Positions 10,710 through 20,635 are shown, counted from the first letter of the stretch. The stretch: DNA of 64,000 nt from [Zimmermannella] faecalis ATCC 13722 (GCF_000381765.1 NZ_KB907074.1:186001-250000); one strand, 5' to 3'. Notes: generated from the letters alone by a model not told the origin. Program-made: numbers and translations.

Positions 10710-12866
10710 CTAGCGGTGCACGGCGCCCCGAATCGTCGGGGTGTGGAACGTGCCGCCGAAGGCACGCTCGCTCGCGCCGACTCGGTCGAGGTACGGCGTG
10801 ATCCCGCCGTCCATGAGCGGGAAGCCCGCGCCGAGGATCAGGCAGAGATCGATGTCTTCGGGCGCCGTGACGACGCCCTCGTCGAGCATGATCTTGATCT
10901 CTTCGGCGAGGCCCGTCTCGAGGCGTTCGCGGAGCTCGTCGGCCGACATCGGGGTCTTGCCCTCCGTGCCGACGATGCGCTCGAACTCCTTCGTGTAGCC
11001 CTTGGCGCGGCCCTTCGCGTCGCGCTCGATGAGCTTCGCGTTCGCGTCGGCGAGCGCGTCGAGGTTCTTCGACTCGAAGAAGCGGTCGGGGAAGGGCGTG
11101 TGGTGCGACGTGAGCACGTGCGCGCCGACCTTGAGCCCGACGAGCTCGAGCAGCTCAAAGGGCGTCATCGGCAGGCCGATCGGGTCGGAGGCGTGGTCGA
11201 CGACCTTGATCGGGGTGCCGGTGTCGACGGCGTGCATCGCCTCGCCGAGCACCTTCGCGAGCACGCGGTTCACGACGAAGCCGGGACGGTCGCCGGTGAT
11301 CACCGCGGTCTTCTTGAGGTTCTTCGCAACCTTCATCGCGGTCGCGAGGGTCACGTCGTCGGTCTTCGCCGCGTTCACGACCTCGACGAGGGGCATGACC
11401 GCGACGGGGTTGAAGAAGTGGAATCCGACGACGCGCTCCGGGTGGCGGAGCTTCGAGGCGATCTCGTCGACCGAGAGCGACGACGTGTTCGTTGCGAGGA
11501 TCGCGTCCTCCGAGACAATGTCTTCGAAGTCGCCGAAGACCTGCTGCTTCACCGAGACCTCTTCGAACACGGCCTCGATGACCCAGTCGCAGTCGGCGAA
11601 CCGGGTGCGGTCGGTCGTGCCCGTCACGAGGCCCTTGAGGCGGTTGAGGTCGTCGTCGCCGATGCGGCCCTTGCCGTGGAGCTTCTCGAGCTCGCCGTGC
11701 ACGGCGGCAACGCCACGGTCGACGCGCTCCTGGTCGAGGTCGGTCATGACGACGGGCACCTTGAGTCGACGCACGAACAGCGTCGCAAACTGGCTCGCCA
11801 TGAGGCCCGCGCCGACGATGCCGACCTTCGTGACCGGCTTCGCGAGTTTCGGGTCGGGTGCACCGACGGGGCGCTTGGCGCGCCGCTGCACGAGGTCGAA
11901 CGCATACATCGACGCCATGAACTGGTCGCCGCTGATGAGGTCGGCAAGCGCCTCGTTCTCGGCCTCGAAGCCGCGCGCGAGGTCGTTGTGCTTCGCGAGC
12001 GCGAGGATGTCGAGGGCGCGGTAGGGCGAGAGCGGCACGGTGCCGAGTCGCTCCTCGACCGACTTGCGGGCGATCTTCACCGCGATGTCCCACTTCGTCA
12101 TGCGCTCGATGCGGCCGGGCTCGTTCGGGCGCTTCACCGTCTCGGTGCCCGAGAGCACGGCGTCGGCGAACTTCAGCGAGTCTTCGAGGAAGTTGATGGG
12201 GGCGACGAGTCGGTCAAACAGGCCGAGCTCGTGGGCCTGCTTCGGCTTGAGGGTGCGGTTCTGCTTCAGCGGGTTCTCGATGATGACGCGAAGCGCGTTC
12301 TCGATACCGATGAGGTTCGGGACGATCGTTGCACCGCCCCAGCCGGGCACCAGGCCGAGGTAGACCTCGGGCAGCGCCACGGCGGGTGTCGACGCGTCGA
12401 TCGTGCGGTAGGTCGAGTGCAGCGCGACCTCGACACCGCCTCCGAGCGCAAGGCCGTTCACGAAGGCGAAGCTCGGCACACCGAGGTCGCCGAGAATCCC
12501 GAGCGCGTCGTGGCCAAGCTCGCCCATGAGTCGCGCGACCTCGCGGCTCGGGATGCGGTCGACGAGCGAGAGGTCGGCACCGGCGGCGAAGCTGAAGCGC
12601 TTGCCCGTAATCGCGACGGCGTCGATTTCGCCGGCGGCGGCGCGACCGCGCAGCTGCTCGAGCGTCTCGCCAAGCTGCGCGAGCGTGTTCGGGCCCAGCG
12701 TGTTCGGTCGCTTGTAGTCCTTGCCGTTGTCGAGCGTGATGAGCGCGAGGGTGCGGCCCGAGCCGAGGCGTACATCCCGCACCTTCGACTCGGTGACGAC
12801 CTCGGCCTCGGCCGCGCTCTCGAGGAGCTCGGCGTACTTGCTGCGGTCAAACGTGGGAGTCTTCAA
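10710..12866 (-). CDS. fadB: 3-hydroxyacyl-CoA dehydrogenase / enoyl-CoA hydratase (beta-oxidation multifunctional protein)
   Basis: Catalyses hydration of trans-2-enoyl-CoA and NAD-dependent oxidation of 3-hydroxyacyl-CoA in fatty-acid beta-oxidation. The 718-residue product has an N-terminal crotonase domain (oxyanion motifs FSFAAGADLS and NGLALGGGVEVAL). A Rossmann domain follows at about residue 350 (VGIVGAGLMASQFA), with the dehydrogenase catalytic motif GFHFFNP, then the C-terminal dehydrogenase domains. The best start is a TTG at 12866, preceded closely by AGGA; no ATG or GTG gives the conserved N-terminus. Only 8 bp separate it from the thiolase gene upstream, so they form a fadAB-type operon. 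Confidence 0.9.
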   Translation of the reverse strand: MKTPTFDRSKYAELLESAAEAEVVTESKVRDVRLGSGRTLALITLDNGKDYKRPNTLGPNTLAQLGETLEQLRGRAAAGEIDAVAITGKRFSFAAGADLSLVDRIPSREVARLMGELGHDALGILGDLGVPSFAFVNGLALGGGVEVALHSTYRTIDASTPAVALPEVYLGLVPGWGGATIVPNLIGIENALRVIIENPLKQNRTLKPKQAHELGLFDRLVAPINFLEDSLKFADAVLSGTETVKRPNEPGRIERMTKWDIAVKIARKSVEERLGTVPLSPYRALDILALAKHNDLARGFEAENEALADLISGDQFMASMYAFDLVQRRAKRPVGAPDPKLAKPVTKVGIVGAGLMASQFATLFVRRLKVPVVMTDLDQERVDRGVAAVHGELEKLHGKGRIGDDDLNRLKGLVTGTTDRTRFADCDWVIEAVFEEVSVKQQVFGDFEDIVSEDAILATNTSSLSVDEIASKLRHPERVVGFHFFNPVAVMPLVEVVNAAKTDDVTLATAMKVAKNLKKTAVITGDRPGFVVNRVLAKVLGEAMHAVDTGTPIKVVDHASDPIGLPMTPFELLELVGLKVGAHVLTSHHTPFPDRFFESKNLDALADANAKLIERDAKGRAKGYTKEFERIVGTEGKTPMSADELRERLETGLAEEIKIMLDEGVVTAPEDIDLCLILGAGFPLMDGGITPYLDRVGASERAFGGTFHTPTIRGAVHR

Positions 12867-12874
12867 TTTCCTGC

Positions 12875-14086
12875 CTACTTTCCCGCTCGCGCGTGCTTCT
12901 TGCCGTTCCAGTTCGGGTTCTCCCAGATGATCGTGCCGCCCTGGCCGAGGCCAACGCAGAGTGCGGTGACGCCGTAGCGCACCTCGGGGAACTGCTCGAA
13001 CTGGTTCGCGAGCTGCATCATGAGGCGCACGCCGCTCGCGGCGAGCGGGTGGCCGAGGGCGATCGCGCCGCCGAAGCGGTTCACCGACGGGTCGTCGTCG
13101 GCGATGCCGAAGTGGTCGAGGAACGAGAGCACCTGCACAGCGAACGCCTCGTTCAGCTCGAACAGGCCGATGTCGTCGATCTTCAGCCCGGCGCGGCGCA
13201 GGGCCTTCTCGGTCGAGGGGATCGGGCCGAGGCCCATGACCTCCGGCTCGACGCCCGCGAAGGCGAACGAGACCATCTTCATGCGCGGCTTCAGCCCGAG
13301 CTCCTTGACGATGCCACCGCTCGCGAGGATCGACGCCGTCGCGCCGTCGGTGAGCGGCGACGCGTTGCCGGCCGTGACCCGGCCGTGCGGGCGGAACGGG
13401 GTCTTGAGCCCCTTGAGCCCCTCGAGGCTCGTGTCGGGGCGCAGGTGCTCGTCGCGGTCGGCGAGGCCCCAGCCCGAGTCCGACTCGAGCGCGACGGGAA
13501 TGAGGTCGCGCGCGAAGTTGCCGTCGTCGTACGCCTTCGCGGCCTTGTGCTGCGACCGCATCGCGTACTCGTCGGCGCGCTCCTTCGTCAGCTCGGGGAA
13601 CCGGTCGTGGAGGCGCTCCGCCGTCATGCCCATGTTCAGGGCGTCGCCGTCGACGAGCTGCTCGGCGAGGAACCGGGGGTTCGGGTCGGCGTTAAAGCCC
13701 ATCGGGTGACGCCCCATGTGCTCGACGCCGCCGGCGATGACCACGTCGTTCTGGCCGAAGCCGATGGTCGAGCCCATGAGGGCGGCCGACGTGAGCGCGC
13801 CAGCGCACATGCGGTCGAGCGCGAGGCCCGGCACCGAAAGCGGGAGGCCGGCGAGAATTGCCGTCGTGCGGCCGAGCGTGAGGCCCTGGTCGCCCTGCTG
13901 CGTCGTCGCCGCGATCGCGACGTCGTCGTATCGCTCGCCGGGGATCTCCGGGTTCCGATCGATGAGCCCCTTCATCGCCTTCACGGCGAGGTCATCGGCG
14001 CGGGTTCGCCAGTACATGCCCTTTTCACCGGCCCGACCGAAGGGGGTGCGGGTGCCATCAATGTAGTAGACCTCTGAAGCGGTCAC
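12875..14086 (-). CDS. fadA: Acetyl-CoA acyltransferase (thiolase II family)
   Basis: Cleaves 3-ketoacyl-CoA to acetyl-CoA plus a shortened acyl-CoA, the last step of beta-oxidation. The 403-residue product has the nucleophilic cysteine in LDRMCAGALTS, the catalytic histidine in GGAIALGHPLAASG, and the second cysteine in TALCVGLGQGGT. The GTG start at 14086 has a strong GAGGAGG 7 nt upstream. First gene of the pair with the fadB-type gene. A GGCCCG/CGGGCC stem (14100-14119) lies just before its ribosome site. Confidence 0.93.
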   Translation of the reverse strand: MTASEVYYIDGTRTPFGRAGEKGMYWRTRADDLAVKAMKGLIDRNPEIPGERYDDVAIAATTQQGDQGLTLGRTTAILAGLPLSVPGLALDRMCAGALTSAALMGSTIGFGQNDVVIAGGVEHMGRHPMGFNADPNPRFLAEQLVDGDALNMGMTAERLHDRFPELTKERADEYAMRSQHKAAKAYDDGNFARDLIPVALESDSGWGLADRDEHLRPDTSLEGLKGLKTPFRPHGRVTAGNASPLTDGATASILASGGIVKELGLKPRMKMVSFAFAGVEPEVMGLGPIPSTEKALRRAGLKIDDIGLFELNEAFAVQVLSFLDHFGIADDDPSVNRFGGAIALGHPLAASGVRLMMQLANQFEQFPEVRYGVTALCVGLGQGGTIIWENPNWNGKKHARAGK

Positions 14087-14137
14087 TATTCCTCCTCGTG
14101 GCCCGCATCGTCACGGGCCGTTGTGAACGCCGCCAGC

Positions 14138-15391
14138 TTAACTAGCGGTGCTGGGAGGAACGGAACCGGGTTGGGCGGCCTCGACAAAGGCGCTCGCAAT
14201 GACCGGTGCGGTGATGTCGATCTGCCACTGTCGGGCACCGAGCTCCGCGAGTGTCGCTCGCACCTCGTCGGGAGTGTTCGCCTGGGAATCCCAGGCGACG
14301 CGACGCAGCAGGGCCGGCGTGAGCAGGTTCTCGGTGGGCACGTGGAGCTCTTCGGCACGGTCAGCCACGGCGGGGCGGGCGGCCTGAATCCGAGCGTGCG
14401 CCTCGGGTCGCTTCTGCTCCCACGCCTTGAGCGGCGGGATGCGGTCGGGCTCGGCAGGGCGTCGTCCGGGTGGAGTATCCGTGGCGAGGCCTGCGGCCAC
14501 CGCCTCCCACCAGCGGTCGAGTTGTGAGCGCGACTGGCGGCCCGTGAACTCCTTGAGTCCGGCGAGTTGGCCGCGCGAACGAGGCGCCGCCTTCGCCGCG
14601 GCGATCAACGCCCGGTCGGGCACGATTCGGCCGGGCGCCGTGTCGGTCTCGCGGGCGAGCGCATCCCGGGCAAACCAGAGCTCGCGCGCGATCGCGAGGG
14701 CTCGCGGCGAACGAAGCTGGTGCACGCCGTTGAGCGAGCGCCACCGCTCGGGGTCGCGATTCGCCTCGGGCTCGACATGCTTGACGGGATTCAGCTCGCG
14801 CACCTGGATGTCGGCAAACTCCTGCCGTGCCCACTCGTCTTTGCCCGCCTCGCGGAGTCGCTCGGCGAGCGCATCCCGCACGTCGACAAGCAGCTCAACA
14901 TCGAGCGCCGCGTACGCCAGCCACTCCTTCGGGAGCGGGCGCACCGACCAATCGTCGGCCGAGTGCGCCTTCGCGAGTTCGATTCCGAGCAGCTCTTGCA
15001 CGACCGCGCCGAGGCCGACGCGCTCCATGCCGAGCAGCCGCGCCGCGAGTTCGGTGTCGAACAGTCGCGTCGGCTCGAGGGCGATGTCGCGCATGCAGGG
15101 GAGGTCCTGCGTCGCCGCGTGGAGAATCCATTCGTCGTCGGCGATGACCTCGGTTACCGAGGCGAGCGACCCGAACGGAATGGGATCGATCAGCAGCGTG
15201 CCTGTGCCGCGGCGGAAGATCTGGATGAGATAGGCCTGGTCAGAGAACCGGTAGCCCGAGGCTCGCTCGGTATCAATGGCCACGGGGCCAGTGCCGGCCT
15301 CGAGGCGGTCGAGCGCCTCGCTCAGCGCGAGATGGGTGTCGATGACCTCGAGCCCGCCGCGCTCGAGGCGCTTGTCGTCAACGGTGGCCAT
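14138..15391 (-). CDS. rnd: Ribonuclease D family 3'-5' exonuclease with HRDC domain
   Basis: A DEDD-superfamily exonuclease expected to trim RNA 3' ends, as in tRNA maturation. The 417-residue product has the Exo I motif VAIDTERASGYRF, Exo II around LHAATQDLPCM, and the DEDDy motif AYAALDVELLVDVRDAL, followed by an HRDC domain (about residues 205-290). ATG at 15391 overlaps the end of the DUF3000 gene by 14 nt, suggesting translational coupling. The DUF3000-RNase D pair is conserved in actinobacteria. Confidence 0.9.
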   Translation of the reverse strand: MATVDDKRLERGGLEVIDTHLALSEALDRLEAGTGPVAIDTERASGYRFSDQAYLIQIFRRGTGTLLIDPIPFGSLASVTEVIADDEWILHAATQDLPCMRDIALEPTRLFDTELAARLLGMERVGLGAVVQELLGIELAKAHSADDWSVRPLPKEWLAYAALDVELLVDVRDALAERLREAGKDEWARQEFADIQVRELNPVKHVEPEANRDPERWRSLNGVHQLRSPRALAIARELWFARDALARETDTAPGRIVPDRALIAAAKAAPRSRGQLAGLKEFTGRQSRSQLDRWWEAVAAGLATDTPPGRRPAEPDRIPPLKAWEQKRPEAHARIQAARPAVADRAEELHVPTENLLTPALLRRVAWDSQANTPDEVRATLAELGARQWQIDITAPVIASAFVEAAQPGSVPPSTAS

Positions 15392-15977
15392 GGTCGCGCG
15401 CCGCGTGACGCAGCACGGGGACATCGTGTGAGTCGACCGGGGGCAAGCCGGCAAGCAAGCACAGGAGCGTCGACCAGGCCGTGACGTGCGTCGCGATATC
15501 GGACGATTGCGGCGTCCACGAGGCCCGCATTTCGATTTGGGATCCCTCGCCCTGTTCGGTGAGCTCCCCAAACCCCTTCGAATTCACGACCGTCACGGTG
15601 CCAGACGGGTACCGATAGTCGGCGCCGTTCTCGTCGAGTGCGTCGACGAGCCACGACCAGGCGACCTCGGGCAGCATGCCGTCGCCGCCAATGTCAGTCT
15701 CGAGCGGTGCCTGCGCGAAGCACACGACGCGGAAGTCGCCGCGCCACGCTTCGGGCTCGGCGGGATCATGCAGCAGGATGAAGCGGCCCGTGCCGAGCTG
15801 GGAGTCACCGTCAAGGTTCTCAGGGCTAACATCGGCTGCGAGCGCGAGCGCGTGCGGCGCGAGCCCCTCGGGAGATCGGATCTCCTGCACCCGTAAGTCG
15901 CTACGAAATTCGACGGCGCGAATCGATTCGACTGCCTCGTCGAATGCCACGGGAACGGGATGCAAGCTGACCACCAC
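15378..15977 (-). CDS. DUF3000 domain-containing protein
   Basis: A 199-residue soluble protein of the actinobacterial DUF3000 family, function unknown. Recognisable segments are FRSDLRVQEIRSPEGLAPHA near the N-terminus and WTPQSSDIATHVTAWSTLLC near the C-terminus. It starts with GTG at 15977. TAATCT on the minus strand (15984-15989) lies 6 nt upstream with no Shine-Dalgarno sequence, so it is probably translated from a leaderless mRNA. It overlaps the RNase D gene. Confidence 0.85.
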   Translation of the reverse strand: MVVSLHPVPVAFDEAVESIRAVEFRSDLRVQEIRSPEGLAPHALALAADVSPENLDGDSQLGTGRFILLHDPAEPEAWRGDFRVVCFAQAPLETDIGGDGMLPEVAWSWLVDALDENGADYRYPSGTVTVVNSKGFGELTEQGEGSQIEMRASWTPQSSDIATHVTAWSTLLCLLAGLPPVDSHDVPVLRHAARDHGHR

Positions 15978-15983
15978 GAATGC

Positions 15984-15989
15984 AGATTA
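15984..15989 (-). promoter_or_regulatory. -10 box of the leaderless DUF3000-RNase D operon
   Basis: TAATCT on the minus strand is followed by 6 nt and then the GTG start codon, placing the transcription start on the G of GTG. Confidence 0.5.
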
Positions 15990-16071
15990 GGCAGCCGGGG
16001 TGGGGTACGAGGTGCGGCGCGCCGGGTTGGCAGGAACGCGCATCCACGCCGGGCATATCAGGAGCGAACAC

Positions 16072-17313
16072 ATGGCAGTACCCACCCAGACGCAGCCGAC
16101 ACTCGGCAGCGTTCGGCAGTTTGCGCGCAACGCAACCGCGGTGGCGGCGGGTGGCACCGTGTTCTTCGCGTCGCTCGCCGCGACCGCCGCGACGATGCTC
16201 GCCAGGCAGGTCGTGAACCCGCCTCGCGGCACGAAAGGACCCGTACGCGTCATCAGCTGCGACCTCTATGACGAAGAGGGCACCGAGGGAGTGATTACCC
16301 TCGAGCGCACGATCGAGTCGGAGACGGCGGGGGAGTACACCCTGCTCTGGGACGGGGCACAGGGTCGGGCACGGCTCGGCGAGATCATGGGCGCAACCCT
16401 CACGACTGTCTCGCGACGATTCGGCGCCGCGGTCGGAACCCCGATCGCCGGCACGCGCACCGTGCGAGTCGCCTCCGCGCCACAACGCGACATTCGCGAC
16501 CTCGGGGTGCACTGGCGCGAGGTCGAGATTCCCACCGAGCTCGGCGAGATGCCGGCCTGGTTCGTGCCGGCCGACCGCGAGGCGAGCCACGACTGGGTCA
16601 TTCATGTGCACGGCCGAGGCGCGGCACTCACCGAGCCGCTGCGGGCGGTGCCGATCGCTCGCGCACACGGCTGGAACTCGCTCGTCGTTAGCTACCGCAA
16701 CGACCTCGGGGTGCCGTCGCCCGACCCTCGCAAGTACGGCCTCGGCCTCACCGAGTGGCGCGACGTGGATGCGGCGATCGAGTGGGCGCGCTCGAGGGGC
16801 GCCGAGCGAATCGTGCTCACGGGCTGGTCGATGGGCGGCGCCATCGTCGGGCAGACGTACCTGCGCTCCGAATTCCGACCGCTCATCGCCGGCATCATGT
16901 TCGAGTCGCCGGCGTTGAACTGGCGCGACATCCTCGTCTACCAGGCCGGGCAGATGCGGGTGCCGTCACCCGTCGCCAAGCTCGGGATGTGGCTGCTCGG
17001 GTCGCCCCTCCACCGCGGGCTCCTCGGTATCGACGCGCCAATCGACCTTGCAGAACTCGACCTCGTCGAGCGGGCCGACGAGTTTGACGTTCCCGTGCTC
17101 CTATTGCACTCGACCGCCGACACGGTCGTACCGGTGTCGTCGAGCCAGGAGTTCGCGCAGTCGCGACCCGACCTTGTCGACTACGTCGAGTTCACGCGGG
17201 CCCGACACACGCGCCTGTGGAACACCGACCGCGAGAGCTGGGAGACGGCGGTCGACGACTGGTTCGCCGGGCTCCGCGAACCCGCTCAGGCGCCGTCGGC
17301 GACGAGCCGCTGA
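16072..17313 (+). CDS. Alpha/beta hydrolase
   Basis: A 413-residue hydrolase of unknown substrate. An N-terminal hydrophobic stretch (about residues 22-44) could be a membrane anchor. The hydrolase fold begins near residue 150, with an oxyanion HGRGA motif, nucleophile S253 in GWSMGGA, an acid in HSTADTVVP, and a C-terminal histidine in ARHTRLW. ATG at 16072 has AGGAG upstream (AGGAGCGAACAC-ATG). Its last 28 nt overlap the converging reductase gene. Confidence 0.82.
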   Translation: MAVPTQTQPTLGSVRQFARNATAVAAGGTVFFASLAATAATMLARQVVNPPRGTKGPVRVISCDLYDEEGTEGVITLERTIESETAGEYTLLWDGAQGRARLGEIMGATLTTVSRRFGAAVGTPIAGTRTVRVASAPQRDIRDLGVHWREVEIPTELGEMPAWFVPADREASHDWVIHVHGRGAALTEPLRAVPIARAHGWNSLVVSYRNDLGVPSPDPRKYGLGLTEWRDVDAAIEWARSRGAERIVLTGWSMGGAIVGQTYLRSEFRPLIAGIMFESPALNWRDILVYQAGQMRVPSPVAKLGMWLLGSPLHRGLLGIDAPIDLAELDLVERADEFDVPVLLLHSTADTVVPVSSSQEFAQSRPDLVDYVEFTRARHTRLWNTDRESWETAVDDWFAGLREPAQAPSATSR

Positions 17314-18065
17314 TACAGGTAGCCGTACTCGTCGGCGAGTAAGAGCTCGCGACGGAACCTCGTCTCCCGCGTCGAAGCGGGGAGCGCAGGCGCCGCGTCG
17401 GGGCCGAAGTACGGTGCCTGCGTGATGCACACCTCGTCGAGCAGGCCCTCGTCGAGGAACTGACTAATGAGCGCCTTGCCGCCCTCCACGACGATTTGGC
17501 GCAGGCCGCGCTCGCGGAGGTGCCCGAGTACCTCGGGGAGAGCGACGCCCCCGTCGTCGAGTTCGAACTCGACGAAGTTTGCGCCCGGCATGGTCTCGAG
17601 CGCGCGCTCGCGGGCCGAGGCTGGCCCGCACACGAGCACCGAGTGGGCGGCATCGTCGGGGCGAATGCGATGCCCCGTGAGGTCGCCCGAGGTCGTGATC
17701 ACGCACAGCCAGGTCGGCCGCGTCGACGTGTGCCGCTCCTCGCGCACGGTATTCGCGCCGACCACGACGACGTCGCTCATCTCACGGATGAGGCGGAGGA
17801 TGCGCCGGTCGGCCCGGTTCGAGAGGCTGTCGGAGGTGCCGTCTGGCCCCGTCACGCGACCGTTGAGTGAACCGAGCATGTTCATCCGCACCCAGTCTGC
17901 GCGCGGGGCTCGATAGCGTTCGCGGATCCAGTCGTCGGCCGCGCCCGCGTGTTCGGCATCAGCGAGGTCGAGCCTCGTGCCCTCCGGCGCGAGCTCGTGC
18001 AGCCAGGCCGGGTCGGGCATCCGTGCGAGGTCGAACGGTCGGCCGGAATCAGAGGCGTTCGACAT
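17286..18065 (-). CDS. Pyrimidine reductase family protein (RibD C-terminal/DHFR-like fold)
   Basis: A 259-residue NADPH-dependent reductase related to the C-terminal domain of RibD. Typical segments are MNMLGSLNGRV near the substrate site, SDVVVVGANTVREER, and the nucleotide-binding VVEGGKALISQFL. No deaminase domain or other riboflavin gene is nearby, so a role in riboflavin synthesis is only possible. It starts directly after the sufE stop codon (TAA then ATG), making it the last gene of the rhodanese-SufE-reductase operon. Confidence 0.8.
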   Translation of the reverse strand: MSNASDSGRPFDLARMPDPAWLHELAPEGTRLDLADAEHAGAADDWIRERYRAPRADWVRMNMLGSLNGRVTGPDGTSDSLSNRADRRILRLIREMSDVVVVGANTVREERHTSTRPTWLCVITTSGDLTGHRIRPDDAAHSVLVCGPASARERALETMPGANFVEFELDDGGVALPEVLGHLRERGLRQIVVEGGKALISQFLDEGLLDEVCITQAPYFGPDAAPALPASTRETRFRRELLLADEYGYLYQRLVADGA

Positions 18066-18488
18066 TTACGCAGTCGCCTCGCGGACCTGGCGCTGCACGC
18101 GCCCGAGCATGCCGACCATGCCGTTCAGGCGCAGCGGCGATACCTGCTTCGTGATGCCGAGTTCGAACGGGAAGTCGGCGGGGATGCCGAGTACCTCGGA
18201 GACAGGGAGGCCATCGATGCCCTGCACGAGCACCGAGGCGAATCCGCGCGTGGTCGGTGCCTCGGGCGGCGCCTTCGCGAACAGGCGAACCGTGCCGTCG
18301 TGCACCTCGGTCGTAATGAAGACGGGCGACTGACACTCGATGACGCGCTCGAATTCGACGTCGCGGAATCGCTCGGGCACCTCGGGGAGCTCGTCGCTGA
18401 ATTCGAGCAGGAGGGTGAGACGTTCGCGCTCGGGAATCGCGAGAAAGTCGTCGCGAATCTCGGCGAGCTGCTGGGGGAGCTGGGTCAT
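18066..18488 (-). CDS. sufE: SufE family Fe-S cluster assembly protein
   Basis: Accepts persulfide sulfur from a cysteine desulfurase and passes it to Fe-S assembly. The 140-residue product has the conserved acceptor cysteine C52 in VIECQSPVF and the family segment ADFPFELGITKQVSPLRLNGM. ATG at 18488 lies 7 bp after the rhodanese stop codon. Pairing with a sulfurtransferase gene suggests linked sulfur handling; the suf operon itself is not in this window. Confidence 0.88.
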   Translation of the reverse strand: MTQLPQQLAEIRDDFLAIPERERLTLLLEFSDELPEVPERFRDVEFERVIECQSPVFITTEVHDGTVRLFAKAPPEAPTTRGFASVLVQGIDGLPVSEVLGIPADFPFELGITKQVSPLRLNGMVGMLGRVQRQVREATA

Positions 18489-18495
18489 CACGCGC

Positions 18496-19401
18496 CTATC
18501 GTGCCGGCGTCGCGCCGGGCTCTTCGCCAACCGCGATCGGAACGCCGACGAGTGAGCCCCATTCGGTCCACGACCCGTCGTAGTTGCGCACCGACGGCAG
18601 GTCGAGCAGGTACTTCAGCACAAACCAGGTGTGGCTCGAGCGCTCGCCGATGCGGCAGTAGGCGATCACGTCGTCGTCGGCGCCGAGGCCCTCGTCGACG
18701 AGGTAGATCCGTTCGAGCTCGGCACGCGACCGGAAGGTGCCGTCGTCGTTCGCGGCCTTCGCCCACGGCACGGATCGCGCCGTCGGGATGTGCCCGCCAC
18801 GCAGCGCCGATTCCTGCGGGAAGTCGGGCATGTGGGTGCGCTCGCCCGTGTACTCGGGAAAGCTGCGGACGTCGATGAGCGGCTTGCCGGCGCGGGCGTG
18901 CTCGAGAACGTCGTCGCGGTAGGCGCGCAGGCCGGTCTCGTCGCGTTCGAGTATCGGATACTCGGTCGCGGCTCGCGCGGGCACCTCGCGAGTGAGTTCC
19001 CGGCCCTCGGCGATCCACTTGTCGCGACCACCATTCAGGAGCCGCACGTCGGCGTGGCCGAAGAGCTCGAACACCCACATCGCGTACGCGGCCCACCAGT
19101 TCGAGCGGTCGCCGTAGAGCACGATCGTGGTGTCCCGGGAAATGCCGAGGCGGCTCATCAGCGCCGCGAATCCCTCACCGTCGACGTAGTCGCGCACGAC
19201 CTCGTCGTTGAGATCCGTGTGCCAGTCGACCTTGACCGCACCCGGAATGTGCCCGGTGTCGTACAGCAGCACGTCCTCATCAGATTCGACGACCACGAGG
19301 CCGTCGTCGCCGAGGTGCTGCGCGAGCCACTCGGTCGACACGAGCCGGTGCGGGTGCGCGTACTCGGTGAATTCCGGCGAAGCGTCGAAGTCGACGGGCA
19401 T
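18496..19401 (-). CDS. sseA: Thiosulfate/3-mercaptopyruvate sulfurtransferase (two rhodanese domains)
   Basis: Transfers sulfane sulfur through a cysteine persulfide. The 301-residue product has two rhodanese domains. The N-terminal one is catalytically silent, with D in YGDRSNWWA where a cysteine would be. The C-terminal one has C249 in the active loop [13 protein letters not shown], a thiosulfate-type loop. ATG at 19401 is preceded by AAGGAG. First gene of the operon with sufE and the reductase. Confidence 0.9.
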   Translation of the reverse strand: MPVDFDASPEFTEYAHPHRLVSTEWLAQHLGDDGLVVVESDEDVLLYDTGHIPGAVKVDWHTDLNDEVVRDYVDGEGFAALMSRLGISRDTTIVLYGDRSNWWAAYAMWVFELFGHADVRLLNGGRDKWIAEGRELTREVPARAATEYPILERDETGLRAYRDDVLEHARAGKPLIDVRSFPEYTGERTHMPDFPQESALRGGHIPTARSVPWAKAANDDGTFRSRAELERIYLVDEGLGADDDVIAYCRIGERSSHTWFVLKYLLDLPSVRNYDGSWTEWGSLVGVPIAVGEEPGATPAR

Positions 19402-19444
19402 GATTTCTCCTTGCTGAACAGCGGTAGTCGTACCCAGGCCAGCG

Positions 19445-19450
19445 TAGTCT
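19445..19450 (+). promoter_or_regulatory. -10 box of zapE
   Basis: TAGTCT lies 35 nt before the GTG start, which leaves a leader of about 29 nt containing the ribosome site AAAGGAG. No clear -35 box is seen. Confidence 0.4.
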
Positions 19451-19485
19451 TGTGTCCGCATATTCCGTCCGTAAAGGAGACCTCT

Positions 19486-20523
19486 GTGACCGCTGGCGCC
19501 CTCGTTCATCTCACCGAACAGGTTCCGCAGATGACCCCGGACGAGATGGTGCGAGCGCTCGTGCCGCCGCCGCAGTTCGCACACGCGAGCTTCGACAACT
19601 ACGTGCCGGATGACGCGTATCCGTCGCAGGCCGGGGCCGTTGAGATCTCCCGCGCGTTCGCGCAGGCGGGTGGCGGCAAGGCGCAGGGGCGCGGCCTGGT
19701 GTCGCGCCTGTTCAAGAAGTCACCGAGTGTGAAGCCCGGCGTGTATCTCGACGGCGGGTTCGGCGTCGGCAAGACTCACCTGCTCGCCGCAACGTGGCAT
19801 GCGTTTGGCGGGCGCAAGTACTTCGGCACGTTCATCGAGTACACGTCGCTCGTCGGGGCGCTCGGGTATCAGAAGGCCGTCGAGGCGTTCACGGGCGCGA
19901 GCCTGCTCGCGATCGACGAGTTCGAGCTCGACGACCCGGGCGACACGATGGTCATGACGCGATTCCTCGGAGCGCTCGTCGAGAAGGGCACGCACGTCAT
20001 GGCGACGTCGAACACGCCCCCGAACGCGCTCGGCGAGGGTCGCTTTGCGGCGCAGGACTTCTTGCGAGAAATCACCAAGCTCGCGAACGTGTTCGAGACC
20101 GTTCGCATCGACGGGGTCGACTACCGACGCCGCGCCGTCGAGGGTCACGCGGTCGTCACGTCGCCCGACGAGCTGGGTCGCGTCGTTGACGAGCGGATTG
20201 CCGCGGGGGAGACCATCGCGCGCGACGACTTCCGGACGCTCATCGATTTCCTCGCGAAGGTGCATCCCTCGAAGTACGTGAAGCTCGTCGATGGCATCGA
20301 CGTGCTCGCCCTTAGTGACGTCACCGAGCTCACCGACCAGTCGGAGGCGCTGCGGTTCGTCGCCTTTATCGACCGCGTGTACGACGCCGAGATTCCGATG
20401 GTCGCATCGGGCGTGCCGCTCGACGAGATCTTCGGTGGCGGGATGGTCGACGGGGGCTACCGCAAGAAGTACCTGCGCTCGGTGTCGCGCCTCATCGCGT
20501 CGACGGGTGCGCTCACCGCCTAG
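19486..20523 (+). CDS. zapE: Cell division protein ZapE / AFG1-type ATPase
   Basis: A 345-residue ATPase of the AFG1/ZapE family, linked in other bacteria to Z-ring stability. Walker A is GGFGVGKTH (about residues 90-98), Walker B is [11 protein letters not shown], and the family motif [17 protein letters not shown] is present. The GTG start at 19486 follows AAAGGAGACCTCT. The gene is divergent from sseA and is followed by a hairpin terminator. Confidence 0.9.
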   Translation: MTAGALVHLTEQVPQMTPDEMVRALVPPPQFAHASFDNYVPDDAYPSQAGAVEISRAFAQAGGGKAQGRGLVSRLFKKSPSVKPGVYLDGGFGVGKTHLLAATWHAFGGRKYFGTFIEYTSLVGALGYQKAVEAFTGASLLAIDEFELDDPGDTMVMTRFLGALVEKGTHVMATSNTPPNALGEGRFAAQDFLREITKLANVFETVRIDGVDYRRRAVEGHAVVTSPDELGRVVDERIAAGETIARDDFRTLIDFLAKVHPSKYVKLVDGIDVLALSDVTELTDQSEALRFVAFIDRVYDAEIPMVASGVPLDEIFGGGMVDGGYRKKYLRSVSRLIASTGALTA

Positions 20524-20546
20524 CAGTTCGTACACAGTGTGCAATC

Positions 20547-20590
20547 GGCCCGTGGCTCGGTACATACCTGGCCACGGGCCATTTTCGTTC
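20547..20590 (+). terminator. Terminator of zapE
   Basis: GGCCCGTGGC (20547-20556) pairs exactly with GCCACGGGCC (20571-20580), followed by ATTTTCGTTC. Confidence 0.85.
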
Positions 20591-20635
20591 ACGGCGACCC
20601 GACGTTTGTTAGCGTTGCGCGCTCGTTAATGTTTG

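Noticed and set aside
9948-12977. A 1009-codon open frame on the plus strand opposite the unknown gene and fadB
   Set aside because: Shadow of the minus-strand genes. It crosses a clear terminator hairpin and has no recognisable motif.
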